From Verrucomicrobiota bacterium (GTDB taxonomy: Bacteria > Verrucomicrobiota > Verrucomicrobiia > Opitutales > Opitutaceae): 51,633 nucleotides of DNA. The first letter of the stretch is position 1, and each line of letters starts with the position of its first letter. Positions 28,126 to 36,086 of this stretch are shown here, piece by piece. The translations under genes and the position numbers were made by a program. The notes beneath the pieces were generated by a model. That model ran no database searches, was not told the origin of the DNA, and saw only the letters and a program-made list of their open reading frames with translations. The DNA is taken from assembly GCA_018239675.1 (NCBI GenBank), contig JAFEGX010000063.1, positions 1-51,633 on the forward strand. Direction: 5' to 3'.

Positions 28126-29415
28126 ATGAACCCCCGCCGCCCGTTCTTGGCGGCCACCCTTCTGTTTGGCGCCACCGCCCTGCTCGCTCCGGCCCGCACC
28201 CTGATTCACGCCGGCACCCTGATCGACGGGGTCAGCGACCGCGCGAGAAAGCAGGTGACAGTGGTCGTGACCGACGACCGCATCACCGCGGTGGAGGCGG
28301 GCTTCACGCCGCCGGCCGCCGGTGACGAGATCATCGACCTTTCCGCCGCCACCGTCCTGCCGGGGCTGATGGACATGCATGTCCACCTCAACGACCAGAC
28401 TTCCCCGCAGTCGCCGTCCGAGCGGTTCTTCATGAACCCGGGAGACTATGCGCTGCGGGCGGCCTACTACGCAAAGAAGACCCTGCTGGCCGGCTTCATC
28501 ACCGTGCACAACCTCGGCGACCACGACCGGTCCACCATCGCGCTGCGCAAGGCGATCAACGCCGGCTGGGTCGACGGTCCCCGCGTCTACACCGCTGGCA
28601 CCGCGATCGCGACCACGGGCGGGCACGGCGACCCGACCAACGGCAGCAACTATGCCTTGATGGGCGATCCGGGCCCGAGGGAGGGCGTGATCAACGGCCC
28701 GGACAAGGCCCGCAAGGCGGTCCGCCAGCGTTACAAGGAGGGCAGCGACTTGATCAAGATCACCGCCACGGGGGGCGTCCTGTCGCTCGCGGTCAACGGC
28801 CAGAACGCCCAGTTCACCCCGGACGAGCTCAAGGCGATCATCACCACCGCGCACGAATACGGCCTGAAGGTCGCCGCCCATGCCCACGGCACCGAGGGCA
28901 TGAAGCGGGCCGTCGAGGCCGGCATCGACTCGATCGAGCACGGCACCTTCATGAGCGACGAGGTCATTGCCCTCATGAAGCAGCACGGCACCTACTACGT
29001 GCCGACGATCAGCGCGGGCCGGTTCGCCGGCGAAAAGGCCCGGATCCCGGGCTATTTCCCGCCGGTCGTCGTGCCCAAGGCGCTCCTGATCGGCCCGCTG
29101 ATCCAGACGACGTTCCAGCACGCCTACCAGTCGGGCGTGAAGATTGCCTTCGGCACCGACCAGGGCGTCGCCCCGCACGGGGAGAATGCGAAGGAGTTCC
29201 AGTACATGGTCGAGGCGGGCATGCCGCCGATGAAGGCCATCCAGTCCGCCACCATCGAGGGTGCCCGGCTGCTCGGCGTCGAATCGACCCTCGGCTCGGT
29301 CGAGCCCGGCAAGCTGGCCGACCTCGTCGGCGTTCCGGGCGATCCGCTCGCCGACATCACCCGCCTGCAGCACGTGAGCTTCGTCATGAAGGGCGGCGTG
29401 GTGTACCAGCGGTAG
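28126..29415 (+). CDS. Secreted metal-dependent amidohydrolase (Xaa-Pro dipeptidase/imidazolonepropionase-like)
   Basis: 429 residues with an N-terminal signal peptide ([17 protein letters not shown]). TIM-barrel amidohydrolase with the metal ligands visible: DMHVHL (HxH), the bridging lysine in [19 protein letters not shown], and the aspartate in GTDQG. Flanking beta-sandwich strands ([25 protein letters not shown]) are typical. This subgroup includes prolidase-like enzymes that hydrolyse N-acyl or Xaa-Pro substrates outside the cytoplasm. The substrate is not defined. It follows rsgA by 58 bases on the same strand but is probably a separate function. Confidence 0.88.
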   Translation: MNPRRPFLAATLLFGATALLAPARTLIHAGTLIDGVSDRARKQVTVVVTDDRITAVEAGFTPPAAGDEIIDLSAATVLPGLMDMHVHLNDQTSPQSPSERFFMNPGDYALRAAYYAKKTLLAGFITVHNLGDHDRSTIALRKAINAGWVDGPRVYTAGTAIATTGGHGDPTNGSNYALMGDPGPREGVINGPDKARKAVRQRYKEGSDLIKITATGGVLSLAVNGQNAQFTPDELKAIITTAHEYGLKVAAHAHGTEGMKRAVEAGIDSIEHGTFMSDEVIALMKQHGTYYVPTISAGRFAGEKARIPGYFPPVVVPKALLIGPLIQTTFQHAYQSGVKIAFGTDQGVAPHGENAKEFQYMVEAGMPPMKAIQSATIEGARLLGVESTLGSVEPGKLADLVGVPGDPLADITRLQHVSFVMKGGVVYQR

Positions 29416-29495
29416 GCCGGGACCGGGAGGAATTCGCCGGCGCGCCGCCCTCCGCCGTTGACGCCCACCGGGCGCCCGCTTAGTCCTTCCGGCGT

Positions 29496-30323
29496 ATGTT
29501 CACCATCATTGGCGGCGACGGCAAGGAGTACGGTCCGGTCTCGGCTGAGCAAGTGCGGGGCTGGCTGGCAGGTGGGCGGGCCAACCTCGATACCAAGGCC
29601 AAGGCGGTCGGGACCGAGGAGTGGCGTCGGCTGGGTGACTTCCCGGAATTCAGCGGGGCCACACCGCCTCCGCCCGTGGCCATCGGGCCGGTCGACCCGA
29701 AGGCCTACGCCGCGGACCTGATCGCGCGCGGCTCGCCGCTGAGCATCGGCGGCTGCATCTCGCGAAGCTGGGACCTGCTCCGCTCCGACTTCTGGCCGAT
29801 GGTCGGGGCAACCGCCGTCCTCGTGATCGTCGCGATGGTCGCCGGCTCGATCCCCTTTGTCGGCATCCTCGCGAGCCTGCTGCTGGGCGGTGTCTTCTAC
29901 GGCGGACTCTATTATTACTACCTGAAAAAGATCCGCGGCCAGCCCGCCGAACTGGGCGACGTCTTCAGCGGCTTCTCGCTGGCGCTCGGGCCGCTGGTCA
30001 TCACCTCGCTGCTGGTGAACCTCCTCACCGGCCTCGGCGTGCTCTGCCTCGTCCTGCCGGGCATCTACCTCGCCGTCTCATACTCGTTCGCGTACATGCT
30101 CGTCATCGACCGCAAGCTCGAGTTCTGGACGGCGATGGAGGTCAGCCGGCGGGTGGTCACCTCCCAGTGGTGGCGGATGTTCGGCCTGGTGCTCCTGGGT
30201 GCCATCATCGCCGCGCTCGGCGTGATCGGCCTCATCATCGGCATCTTCGTCACGATCCCGATCTGCGTCGGCGCGATGGTCTACGCCTACGAGCACCTCT
30301 GCAATCCGCCGCCGAAGGCCTGA
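29496..30323 (+). CDS. GYF_2-domain membrane protein
   Basis: 275 residues. The N-terminal 50 residues form a GYF_2 domain (DGKEYGPVSAEQVRGWLAGG, EEWRRLGDFPEF), a cytoplasmic protein-interaction module. A Pro-rich linker follows, then four to five membrane helices (FWPMVGATAVLVIVAMVAG, LVITSLLVNLLTGLGVLCL, MFGLVLLGAIIAALGVIG and others) with DUF975-like loops (GDVFSGFS, SYSFAYMLVIDR). Such GYF_2-plus-membrane proteins are common in Verrucomicrobiota; function unknown. Confidence 0.82.
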   Translation: MFTIIGGDGKEYGPVSAEQVRGWLAGGRANLDTKAKAVGTEEWRRLGDFPEFSGATPPPPVAIGPVDPKAYAADLIARGSPLSIGGCISRSWDLLRSDFWPMVGATAVLVIVAMVAGSIPFVGILASLLLGGVFYGGLYYYYLKKIRGQPAELGDVFSGFSLALGPLVITSLLVNLLTGLGVLCLVLPGIYLAVSYSFAYMLVIDRKLEFWTAMEVSRRVVTSQWWRMFGLVLLGAIIAALGVIGLIIGIFVTIPICVGAMVYAYEHLCNPPPKA

Positions 30324-30346
30324 CGAAAAAACTTCCCGATCCCCGG

Positions 30347-30377
30347 GAGCGCGTTGTCCCCAACGCGCTCTTATTTT
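30347..30377 (+). terminator. Rho-independent terminator after the GYF_2 gene
   Basis: GAGCGCGTTG (30347-30356) pairs with CAACGCGCTC (30361-30370) around TCCC, followed by TTATTTT. Confidence 0.88.
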
Positions 30378-30419
30378 GTCCCGTGCCAGCGGGCCCGGAG
30401 ACGAACGGGAACCGACATT

Positions 30420-30495
30420 GCCACCAAGGGCACGAAGCTCACGAAGCACTGGGCTTCTTTTCCCTCAGCTTCGTGTGCTTGGTGCCCTTGGTGGC
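30420..30495. repeat. Palindromic intergenic element, CACCAAGGGCACGAAG type
   Basis: The 27-base arms (30420-30446 and 30469-30495) match at 25 positions as reverse complements (GCCACCAAGGGCAC...). It lies between the convergent GYF_2 and doxX genes. Best-preserved member of the family also seen at 15917 and 38954. Confidence 0.88.
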
Positions 30496-30525
30496 AAAAC
30501 CGAGGCTCGAGCATCGACCCGAAGA

Positions 30526-31008
30526 CTACGCCGATTTCGCCGACGCGGCCTGCTTCCGGCCGAGCAGCGCGTCCAGCGACAGCTTGCCGGGGCCAAACAC
30601 GAAGATCGTGAGCGCCGCGAGCAGGAAGAGGAACGGCGCCGCAGCGGTGAACTGGTCGGGGTCGCTCGTGATTGCCCGCAGCGCGTCGCGTTCCGCCGTC
30701 GCATAGGCCACCAGCATTGTGAAGATCAGCGGGACCGGCACGATCCGGCCGCCGAGGCCGAGGAGCAGGAGCAGGCCGCCGAAGCATTCGACCGATCCCG
30801 CCGCCACCGCGTTCAGCTTCGGGGCCGGCAGGTGCAGGCTCGCGAAAAATCCGGCCGTGCGCTCGAGGTTCAGGAGTTTGCCCTTCCCGGTCTGGAAAAA
30901 GCCCCAGCCCCAGTACAACCGGACGGCGAGCAGGAAGGGCGACGCGAGCCAGCCGCCCAGCGTGGCGAGCAAAGCGTCGAGTTTGAGGTACAGGGTCTTG
31001 GGGTTCAT
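30526..31008 (-). CDS. DoxX-family membrane protein of the bufferin-type operon
   Basis: 160 residues with four membrane helices, the DoxX layout: FLLAVRLYWGWGFFQTGKGK (helix 1 plus signature), SVECFGGLLLLLGLGGRIV, VPLIFTMLVAYATAE, and FLFLLAALTIFVFGPGKLS. DoxX proteins often close MNIO/BufC operons, and this one starts 26 bases after the bufC-like gene on the same strand. The family is linked to quinone or thiol redox chemistry at the membrane; its role in maturing or exporting the peptide is not established. Confidence 0.86.
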   Translation of the reverse strand: MNPKTLYLKLDALLATLGGWLASPFLLAVRLYWGWGFFQTGKGKLLNLERTAGFFASLHLPAPKLNAVAAGSVECFGGLLLLLGLGGRIVPVPLIFTMLVAYATAERDALRAITSDPDQFTAAAPFLFLLAALTIFVFGPGKLSLDALLGRKQAASAKSA

Positions 31009-31034
31009 GAAGGTGAGAGGCGCCTCGGTCCGGA

Positions 31035-31922
31035 TTATTTCCGGCGGCAGATCCAGCCCAGCTGCGTCCAGAGCTCGAACCAGGTGCGCACCTGTTCGGC
31101 CGTGACGGCCCGGCCGCCCCGGGCCACGGCCTGCTCCAGTGTCCGACCGTCGCGCAGGGCCGCGAGCATCCGGTACGCCGCCGGCTCGAGCCGCTTGTAG
31201 TAAAGCCGGTTATCCACGCGGTGCACCGCGAGCCACCCGCGCTCCGGTCGCGGCCGCGCCACCCGACGGAGGCGCGCCGACACCCGCGAACGGCCCGCGG
31301 CATTGCTGGCCTCGGTCCGCAGCGCATCGCGTTCCTTCACGGCCCGCACGTAGGCGTCCACCGGGTGCCGCACTGCCAGCAGCGTCACGTAGGGCTGCAA
31401 CGCCAGGCGGATGCGGCCCGCCGCGACCTTCGCGAGCTCCGCCGCGGTCACCACCGGACGGGCGGCCTCGTCGAACGCGACCGTCTGCGCCCACTCGAAT
31501 CGCGCCAGCTCCGCGGCGAGCGCCGTGTGCGGCGCGGTCCACCGCGGCTGGCGCCGGATGAACGCCTCGAGCCGGGAACCAAGATTGCGGAGCGTGAACG
31601 ACCGCGACGGATGGCGCGTGAGGTACGCCACGGCAAGGCGGTGAAATCTCCGCGGACCCAGCGCCGCCCGCAGCCCGGGATAGTCGTCGTACAGGCAGTC
31701 CAGGATCCGGAACCAGTACATCCGGTTGTAGATCTCGAGCCGCTCCAGCGCTGTCAGGCGGTCGTTCGCCTTCACGAACGACTCCGCCATCTCCCGCGCG
31801 GTCCGGCCATCGGTCCAGCGGCGCTGCGTCCGGTCGCCCGGGGCCAGCGGTCGGAGGATGGCGCGGTGCATGAGCCGCTGCAGCGCGCGCAGGTTCTGCG
31901 GACGTGACCCGGCCGGCTTCAT
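31035..31922 (-). CDS. bufC: BufC/HvfC-type RiPP partner protein (DUF2063 domain)
   Basis: 295 residues. The N-terminal half matches the 'putative DNA-binding domain' family DUF2063: ALQRLMHRAILRPL, LTALERLEIYNRMYWFRI, LYDDYPGLRAALGPRRF, YLTRHPSRSFTLRNLG. Despite the family name, these proteins work with MNIO enzymes as recognition or scaffold partners for precursor peptides. The C-terminal half (YKRLEPAAYRMLAALRDG, WFELWTQLGWI) has the wHTH-like RiPP-recognition look. The start codon overlaps the MNIO gene by 4 bases, so the two are translationally coupled. Confidence 0.88.
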   Translation of the reverse strand: MKPAGSRPQNLRALQRLMHRAILRPLAPGDRTQRRWTDGRTAREMAESFVKANDRLTALERLEIYNRMYWFRILDCLYDDYPGLRAALGPRRFHRLAVAYLTRHPSRSFTLRNLGSRLEAFIRRQPRWTAPHTALAAELARFEWAQTVAFDEAARPVVTAAELAKVAAGRIRLALQPYVTLLAVRHPVDAYVRAVKERDALRTEASNAAGRSRVSARLRRVARPRPERGWLAVHRVDNRLYYKRLEPAAYRMLAALRDGRTLEQAVARGGRAVTAEQVRTWFELWTQLGWICRRK

Positions 31923-32824
31923 GCGGGTGCGCCCGTCCGGCGGGCGGGTGACTTGCCGGCCGGCCGGCCGGCGCGGATCGGGCCGGCGGCCCGGGCCTCG
32001 GCGATGAAGGCGTTCGCCTTGAGCGCCTCGCGGTGCACCTCCTGGAAGGAAGGGATGCGGTCATCCCACTCGAGCAGCGTGGCAGTCACGCCGCACCGCC
32101 GCGTGGCATGCGCGTAGAGCTTCCACACCGGGTCGAGCACCGGGTGGTCGTGGGTGTCGAGGATGTACTTCTCAAACTTGGTGTGCCCCGCGATGTGCAT
32201 CTGGCCGACCCGGTGGGCCGGGATGCCGTCGACATAGTCGTAGGGATTGAAACCGTGATTGCGCGACGAGACGTAGATGTTGTTCACGTCGAGCAGAATT
32301 CCGCAGTCGGCGCGCTCGACGACCTCGGAGAGGAATTCCCACTCGGTCATTTCCGAGAGGTGGAACTCGGCGTAGCTGCTGACGTTTTCCACGCAGATCG
32401 GCACCTCGAGGAAATCCCGCACCATGCGGATCTTCGCGGCGGTGCGGCGGGCGGCCTCGAACGTGTACGGCATGGGCAGCAGGTCGTGGGTGTAGGTGCC
32501 GTCGACGCTGCCCCAGCAGAGGTGGTCGGACAGCCACGGCGTGCCCGTGCGCCGGACCAGGGCCTTCAGGCGCCGCAGGTGCTCGCGGTCCGGCCGGTCG
32601 GTGGAGCCGAAATAGAGCGACACGCCGTGCTGCACGACGCGGTACTGCTCCAGGATCGAGTCGAGCACCTCGAGCGGCCGGCCGCCCCCGACCAGGAAAT
32701 TCTCGGAGATGATCTCGAACCAGTCGACGACCGGCTTCCTTTCGAGGATGTGCCGGTAGTGCGGGACGCGGAGCCCGATGCCGATGCCGTAGTCGGTGTG
32801 ACTGTTGAACGGGTTGGCGGGCAT
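31919..32824 (-). CDS. bufB: MNIO (DUF692) multinuclear non-heme iron oxidative enzyme
   Basis: 301 residues, TIM barrel of the MNIO family that oxidatively modifies cysteines in peptide precursors. Conserved metal-site blocks are present in order: IGIGLRVPHY, HGVSLYFGS, WLSDHLCWG, CVENVSSY, LLDVNNIYVSSRNHG, MHIAGH, DTHDHPV and LLEWDD. In bufferin systems the enzyme converts Cys side chains to thiooxazole-type heterocycles that bind copper. The adjacent Cys-rich precursor and BufC-like partner make that reaction the likely one here. The last 25 residues are a basic Pro/Ala tail (GRPAGKSPARRTG) not part of the fold. Confidence 0.93.
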   Translation of the reverse strand: MPANPFNSHTDYGIGIGLRVPHYRHILERKPVVDWFEIISENFLVGGGRPLEVLDSILEQYRVVQHGVSLYFGSTDRPDREHLRRLKALVRRTGTPWLSDHLCWGSVDGTYTHDLLPMPYTFEAARRTAAKIRMVRDFLEVPICVENVSSYAEFHLSEMTEWEFLSEVVERADCGILLDVNNIYVSSRNHGFNPYDYVDGIPAHRVGQMHIAGHTKFEKYILDTHDHPVLDPVWKLYAHATRRCGVTATLLEWDDRIPSFQEVHREALKANAFIAEARAAGPIRAGRPAGKSPARRTGAPA

Positions 32825-32858
32825 GGCGGAAGACTGGACGAAGGCGCGGCGGGCGGCG

Positions 32859-32892
32859 AAAAAAAAGCGGCCGACGCAGGGCGCCGGCCGCT
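32859..32892 (-). terminator. Terminator/attenuator between precursor and MNIO genes
   Basis: On the minus strand AGCGGCCG (32885-32892) pairs with CGGCCGCT (32866-32873); one mismatch and three further pairs extend the stem, and a run of eight T follows. It lies 13 bases after the precursor stop. Partial read-through would give more precursor than enzyme mRNA. Confidence 0.82.
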
Positions 32893-32905
32893 GGGGGAAA
32901 ACGCG

Positions 32906-33238
32906 TCAGCCCTTCGGCTGGTCCATTGAACCGCAACCGCCCTTGCCCTTGCAGGAGTTCTTGCCCTTGCAGCCGTTGTCGCCGGACTTGCAGCCACCTT
33001 TACCCTTGCAGTCGTTGTGGCCCTTGCAGGAGGCATGGCCCTTGCAGCCGTCCTTGCTCTTGCAGGAGTCCTTGCCCTTGCAGCCGTCCTTGCCGCTACA
33101 GGAGCTCTTGTCCTTGGAGGTGTCCTTGGTCGCCGGCGTGCCGGCCTGTTCTGCAGCGTGGGCGCGGACCGCGAGGGAACCGGCGTAAAGGCCAGCCATG
33201 GCGGCAGCCGTGATGATGAGACGCGTGGATTTGTTCAT
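32906..33238 (-). CDS. Cys-rich bufferin-like RiPP precursor with signal peptide
   Basis: 110 residues. A Sec signal (MNKSTRLIITAAAMAGLYAG, probable cut after AHA at 28) marks export, as in bufferins. After a short hydrophilic leader come ten cysteines at 47, 53, 59, 65, 71, 77, 83, 90, 96 and 102: every sixth residue, with one seven-residue step. Units read CKGKDS, CKSKDG, CKGHAS, CKGHND, CKGKGG, so each Cys is usually followed by Lys-Gly/Ser. The usual EGKCG motif of BufA1 proteins is missing. Downstream genes encode MNIO, BufC and DoxX proteins, so the cysteines are the likely modification sites and metal (copper) chelation the likely purpose. The coding DNA is itself a degenerate 18-bp repeat. 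The precursor role is inferred from context. Confidence 0.8.
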   Translation of the reverse strand: MNKSTRLIITAAAMAGLYAGSLAVRAHAAEQAGTPATKDTSKDKSSCSGKDGCKGKDSCKSKDGCKGHASCKGHNDCKGKGGCKSGDNGCKGKNSCKGKGGCGSMDQPKG

Positions 33239-33263
33239 GCGTTGACGGGGTTTTTAGGTTCAG

Positions 33264-33336
33264 GGACCGCCGTTGCCGGCCAACAGGGCCGGCTCGGTCC
33301 GGTCACCATAGGAGTGATTGCGCGCGAAGTTATTCC
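33264..33336 (-). promoter_or_regulatory. Candidate ECF promoter and leader hairpin of the precursor gene
   Basis: On the minus strand GGAATAA (33330-33336) and TCCTA (33309-33313) are exactly 16 bases apart, the geometry of an ECF-sigma promoter. The implied leader then forms a two-part stem: GGACCG (33295-33300 side) with CGGTCC (33264-33269 side), enclosing GCCGGCC/GGCCGGC (33275-33281 with 33287-33293). No sigma gene adjoins, so the controlling factor would be encoded elsewhere. Confidence 0.42.
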
Positions 33337-33445
33337 CCAGTCCTTCCACCCGCGCAACGGGCGAAATGATCCACCCGCCATTTTCTGCGCTATGTTAACC
33401 CAGCCGATGAGTCGGTCCCGTCGCCCCAGGCCCTGTCCCGGTCGC

Positions 33446-34417
33446 TCACACCACGCGGTCCGTCATGGTCTCGCCGCGTTCAAACGCATTCAGGTTGGAG
33501 AGAAAATGCCGGACGATCGCCTCATCCTGGTCGAGCCGACCGCCCGCCGTGTGGGGCGTAATGTGGCAGCGCGGCGCCGTCCAGAGCGGATGCGATGGCG
33601 GCAGGGGTTCGACCTCGAACACGTCGAGGTACGCCCCGCCGAGCCGGCCGCTCTGCAGCGCCGCCAGCAGCGCGTTGGCGTCGACCGTGGTGCCGCGGCC
33701 GACGTTGTAGAATCTCGCGCCAGGACGGAAGCAGGCCAGCCGGCGGGCGTTGACGTAGTTCCGCGTGCTCTCGTTGTCCGGAAGGAGATTCACAACGTGA
33801 TCCGCCAGGGGCAGCACCGCGCTGATTTTTTCCTCGGGAATGATGTGCACGCCGGGCTCGCTGTGCACGGTGCGGCGCACCGCGTAGATTTTCATCCCAA
33901 AGGGCCGCAGCAGTTCCGCGAGCCGGCGCCCGATCGCGCCATACCCCAGCAGCACGACGGTCTGCCCGGTCAGCAGCATCGATTCGTATCGGCGTTCCGC
34001 ATAATGCCAGGAGTGGTCCGTCAACTGGTCGCGGTACGACGCCAGCAGGTTCCGCCCGAGGGCAAGCATCATCGCCAGCACATGCTGCGCGCAGGGATCG
34101 GCAAAGACACCCGAGGCGTTGGTGAAGATCGAGCCGCGCGCACGGAAGGTCTCCCGGAACTCCGGGGTGTCGTAGCGGGTGTAGCCGGCGGTGATGACCT
34201 CAACCCACTTGAGTTGCCGGCACGCCAGGCAGTGCGCCGCGTCCGGCTGTCCCATCGCGATGTCCGCCTGCGCCATCGCCGGATCGGGCCGCCCGGCGAC
34301 CAACACGTCGCGCGAGGCGCCGGCCGCCATCACCAACCGGTGGGACTTCGTGCCTTCGGCGAGGAGCCGCGTGGCCGCCTCGTTGAAGGTGGCGTTGCAC
34401 CAGATCGTCAGACTCAT
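33446..34417 (-). CDS. D-isomer-specific 2-hydroxyacid dehydrogenase
   Basis: 323 residues. NAD-binding motif LGYGAIGRRLAELL, followed by the catalytic arginine in YNVGRGTTVDANALL, the glutamate in DVFEVEPLP, and the histidine in ITPHTAGG. These enzymes reduce 2-keto acids to D-2-hydroxy acids. Which acid is used cannot be read; the family includes glyoxylate/hydroxypyruvate and phosphoglycerate dehydrogenases. It stands alone upstream of the RiPP operon, 207 bases away on the same strand. Confidence 0.9.
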   Translation of the reverse strand: MSLTIWCNATFNEAATRLLAEGTKSHRLVMAAGASRDVLVAGRPDPAMAQADIAMGQPDAAHCLACRQLKWVEVITAGYTRYDTPEFRETFRARGSIFTNASGVFADPCAQHVLAMMLALGRNLLASYRDQLTDHSWHYAERRYESMLLTGQTVVLLGYGAIGRRLAELLRPFGMKIYAVRRTVHSEPGVHIIPEEKISAVLPLADHVVNLLPDNESTRNYVNARRLACFRPGARFYNVGRGTTVDANALLAALQSGRLGGAYLDVFEVEPLPPSHPLWTAPRCHITPHTAGGRLDQDEAIVRHFLSNLNAFERGETMTDRVV

Positions 34418-34493
34418 CGCAGCATCCGACCCCGCGCCCGCCCCAAGGTCAAAGTCCGAAAATCGAGACCAAAGGCCGACGGGGCGATTTTTT

Positions 34494-34637
34494 CACAGGA
34501 GGCAACGGAGGAAACGGAGTGCGAGGAAAACACCAATCGGCCCTCATCTCCGCTCATGCTTCCGAACCCAAAATTGGCGATGGTTAGCGAAGATTCGTGG
34601 TTTCAAAATGCCTCCGTTCCCTCCGTTGCCTCCTGTG
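34494..34637. repeat. Composite palindromic element, CACAGGAGGCAACGGAGG type
   Basis: The outer arms, CACAGGAGGCAACGGAGG(A/G)AACGGAG and its reverse complement near 34612-34637, match almost perfectly. The centre carries ATTGGCGATGGTTAGCGAAG and TTCGTGGTTTC words related to the TTAGCGAAGATTAGTGG core at 42345 and 51465. It separates the dehydrogenase and agarase-like genes. Confidence 0.85.
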
Positions 34638-34660
34638 AAGAGATCGACAGCTCCCACGCC

Positions 34661-35854
34661 TCAACCGATCCCGCGGCGCAGGGCCTCCAGCCGGGTGTTA
34701 AGGTCGGTGAGCAGTTCGGTGTGCTCCCGCGCCTCGGCATCGTCGCCGTGCACCAGCCCGCCCGCAAACGGCGGCTGCTCGCCGGCCCGGTCGCGCCAGC
34801 GGCTCCACGCAAAGCCCACCACCGCCGGATGCCGGGCCGCCCGCTCCAGCACCGTGCGGCCGCGCCGCAGCATGCGCTCCACCGAGGTCAGCCCGCGGGC
34901 GCGGCGCGCGCCCGGCGCGCCCAGAAACCGGGGATCCACCCAGGTGAAGTCTCCGGCAAAAACCGGACCGGCCGGCGCCACCGCCACGTCATCGAGGTCA
35001 ATCCAGGCCGCATCCACCGCCGGGTGCGTGCACTCCAGCAGGACGGCCGCCCCCGCCCGGCCGCCGAAACGGCAGCCGAACACGAGGTGGTGGGGGTCGT
35101 GCGCCCGGATCGCGGCGCTGGTCAGGGTGAAATACCGCCGGGCAAACTCTCGCGCCCAGCGGGCGTCGTCGCGGAGGTAGCCGCGCGTCGCGATGCCCTG
35201 CTCGTGCCGGGTCCGGTCGCGGACGACCTCCTTGTTGGCCAGCGGCGTGCCCCAGGCCCTGGCCACCGCGTCGAGCCGCCCGCCGTGCAGGGCGAGCACG
35301 AACTCCCACGCCGCATGGTACGCCGCGAAACTTGGCTCAAGGCTCAGGCACACCTGCAGCAGCGAGGGCCGGCCCGCGTGGCCCGGATGCGCCCAGCCCG
35401 GGCGGTCGTCCGTGATCCAGCCCACCAGGTCGCGACGCTCCACCAGCGGCAGGCAGCGCTCGCCCGCCCGGAGCGCGGCCGCCGCGGGCCAGGCCGGGTC
35501 ATACACGTCAGGCAGGCGCACATCGCCCGAGTGGATGGTCGCCCCCGCGCCCTCGAAGTCCACGGTCGCCACGTAGGGCAGGCCCTCCTCCAGCACCGGC
35601 GCCGCCGAGCCCGGCCCCAGTCCGGCAAAGCCCCAGCTGCGCAGCCGCGCGCCGGGGGCATGCGGCGAATCCTCGGAGCCCGTGACCTCGTTCACGCCCC
35701 GGAAAAACATCGGCGTCCCCTCCGGATCCAGCAGCCACCAGGCGCCGCCGGAGGTCCGCCCCAGCGAATACCATCCCGCGGTGCCGCGCACCCGCTCGAT
35801 CCGGGGCAACTGCCCGGCGCCCGTTGTCTCCGCCATGGGCCGCGACGCTGACAT
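34661..35854 (-). CDS. Agarase-like glycoside hydrolase of unknown specificity
   Basis: 397 residues from the ATG at 35854; an ATG at 35836 is an equally good start. The opening GGAWWLLDPEGTPMFFRGVN matches the 'WWLVDPDG..FFS.GVN' entry strand of GH50/agarase-like TIM-barrel proteins. RLRSWGFAGLG, DVYDPAWPAAA, LVGWITDDRPGW and HLVFGCRF are further family-like blocks. No signal peptide is visible, unlike secreted agarases, so a cytoplasmic role on imported oligosaccharide is possible. The acid/base and nucleophile glutamates are not clear to me, and activity is uncertain. Its upstream gap holds a large palindrome. Confidence 0.68.
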   Translation of the reverse strand: MSASRPMAETTGAGQLPRIERVRGTAGWYSLGRTSGGAWWLLDPEGTPMFFRGVNEVTGSEDSPHAPGARLRSWGFAGLGPGSAAPVLEEGLPYVATVDFEGAGATIHSGDVRLPDVYDPAWPAAAALRAGERCLPLVERRDLVGWITDDRPGWAHPGHAGRPSLLQVCLSLEPSFAAYHAAWEFVLALHGGRLDAVARAWGTPLANKEVVRDRTRHEQGIATRGYLRDDARWAREFARRYFTLTSAAIRAHDPHHLVFGCRFGGRAGAAVLLECTHPAVDAAWIDLDDVAVAPAGPVFAGDFTWVDPRFLGAPGARRARGLTSVERMLRRGRTVLERAARHPAVVGFAWSRWRDRAGEQPPFAGGLVHGDDAEAREHTELLTDLNTRLEALRRGIG

Positions 35855-35882
35855 GGGCGGCGGCAAAGGCAAGGAAGGGGGT

Positions 35883-36033
35883 GGAGATCGGAATTTGGGA
35901 TTCGAAATTCGAAGCCTGAGCCTCCGAACCTCAGGTCCGACCCCCGAAATCCGCGATGACTGAAGAAGCGAGCGGCCGGGGTGGATTGCGCCGGGCTTCG
36001 AATTCCGAATTTAAATTCCCAACTCCGATCTCC
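35883..36033. repeat. Palindromic intergenic element, GGAGATCGGAATTTGGGA type
   Basis: GGAGATCGGAATTTGGGATT and CGAAATTCGAAGCC (35883-35916) are an imperfect reverse complement of GGGCTTCGAATTCCG, AATTTAAATTCCC and AACTCCGATCTCC (35994-36033). The AT-rich arms stand out against the surrounding GC. It lies between divergent genes. Confidence 0.8.
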
Positions 36034-36086
36034 GAATCTGCCTATTCAATTTGCGGCCGGACAGCGCGGCCTCTTTGATCGGCGCC

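Noticed and set aside
32930..33100. Tandem 18-bp DNA repeats read as a possible CRISPR or satellite array
   Set aside because: The period is three times six codons and the repeats encode the CKG hexads of the RiPP precursor; there are no spacers.
33017..35851. A 944-codon plus-strand frame from the RiPP precursor into the agarase-like gene
   Set aside because: It runs antisense through three recognisable minus-strand genes and a palindromic element; no domain is visible.
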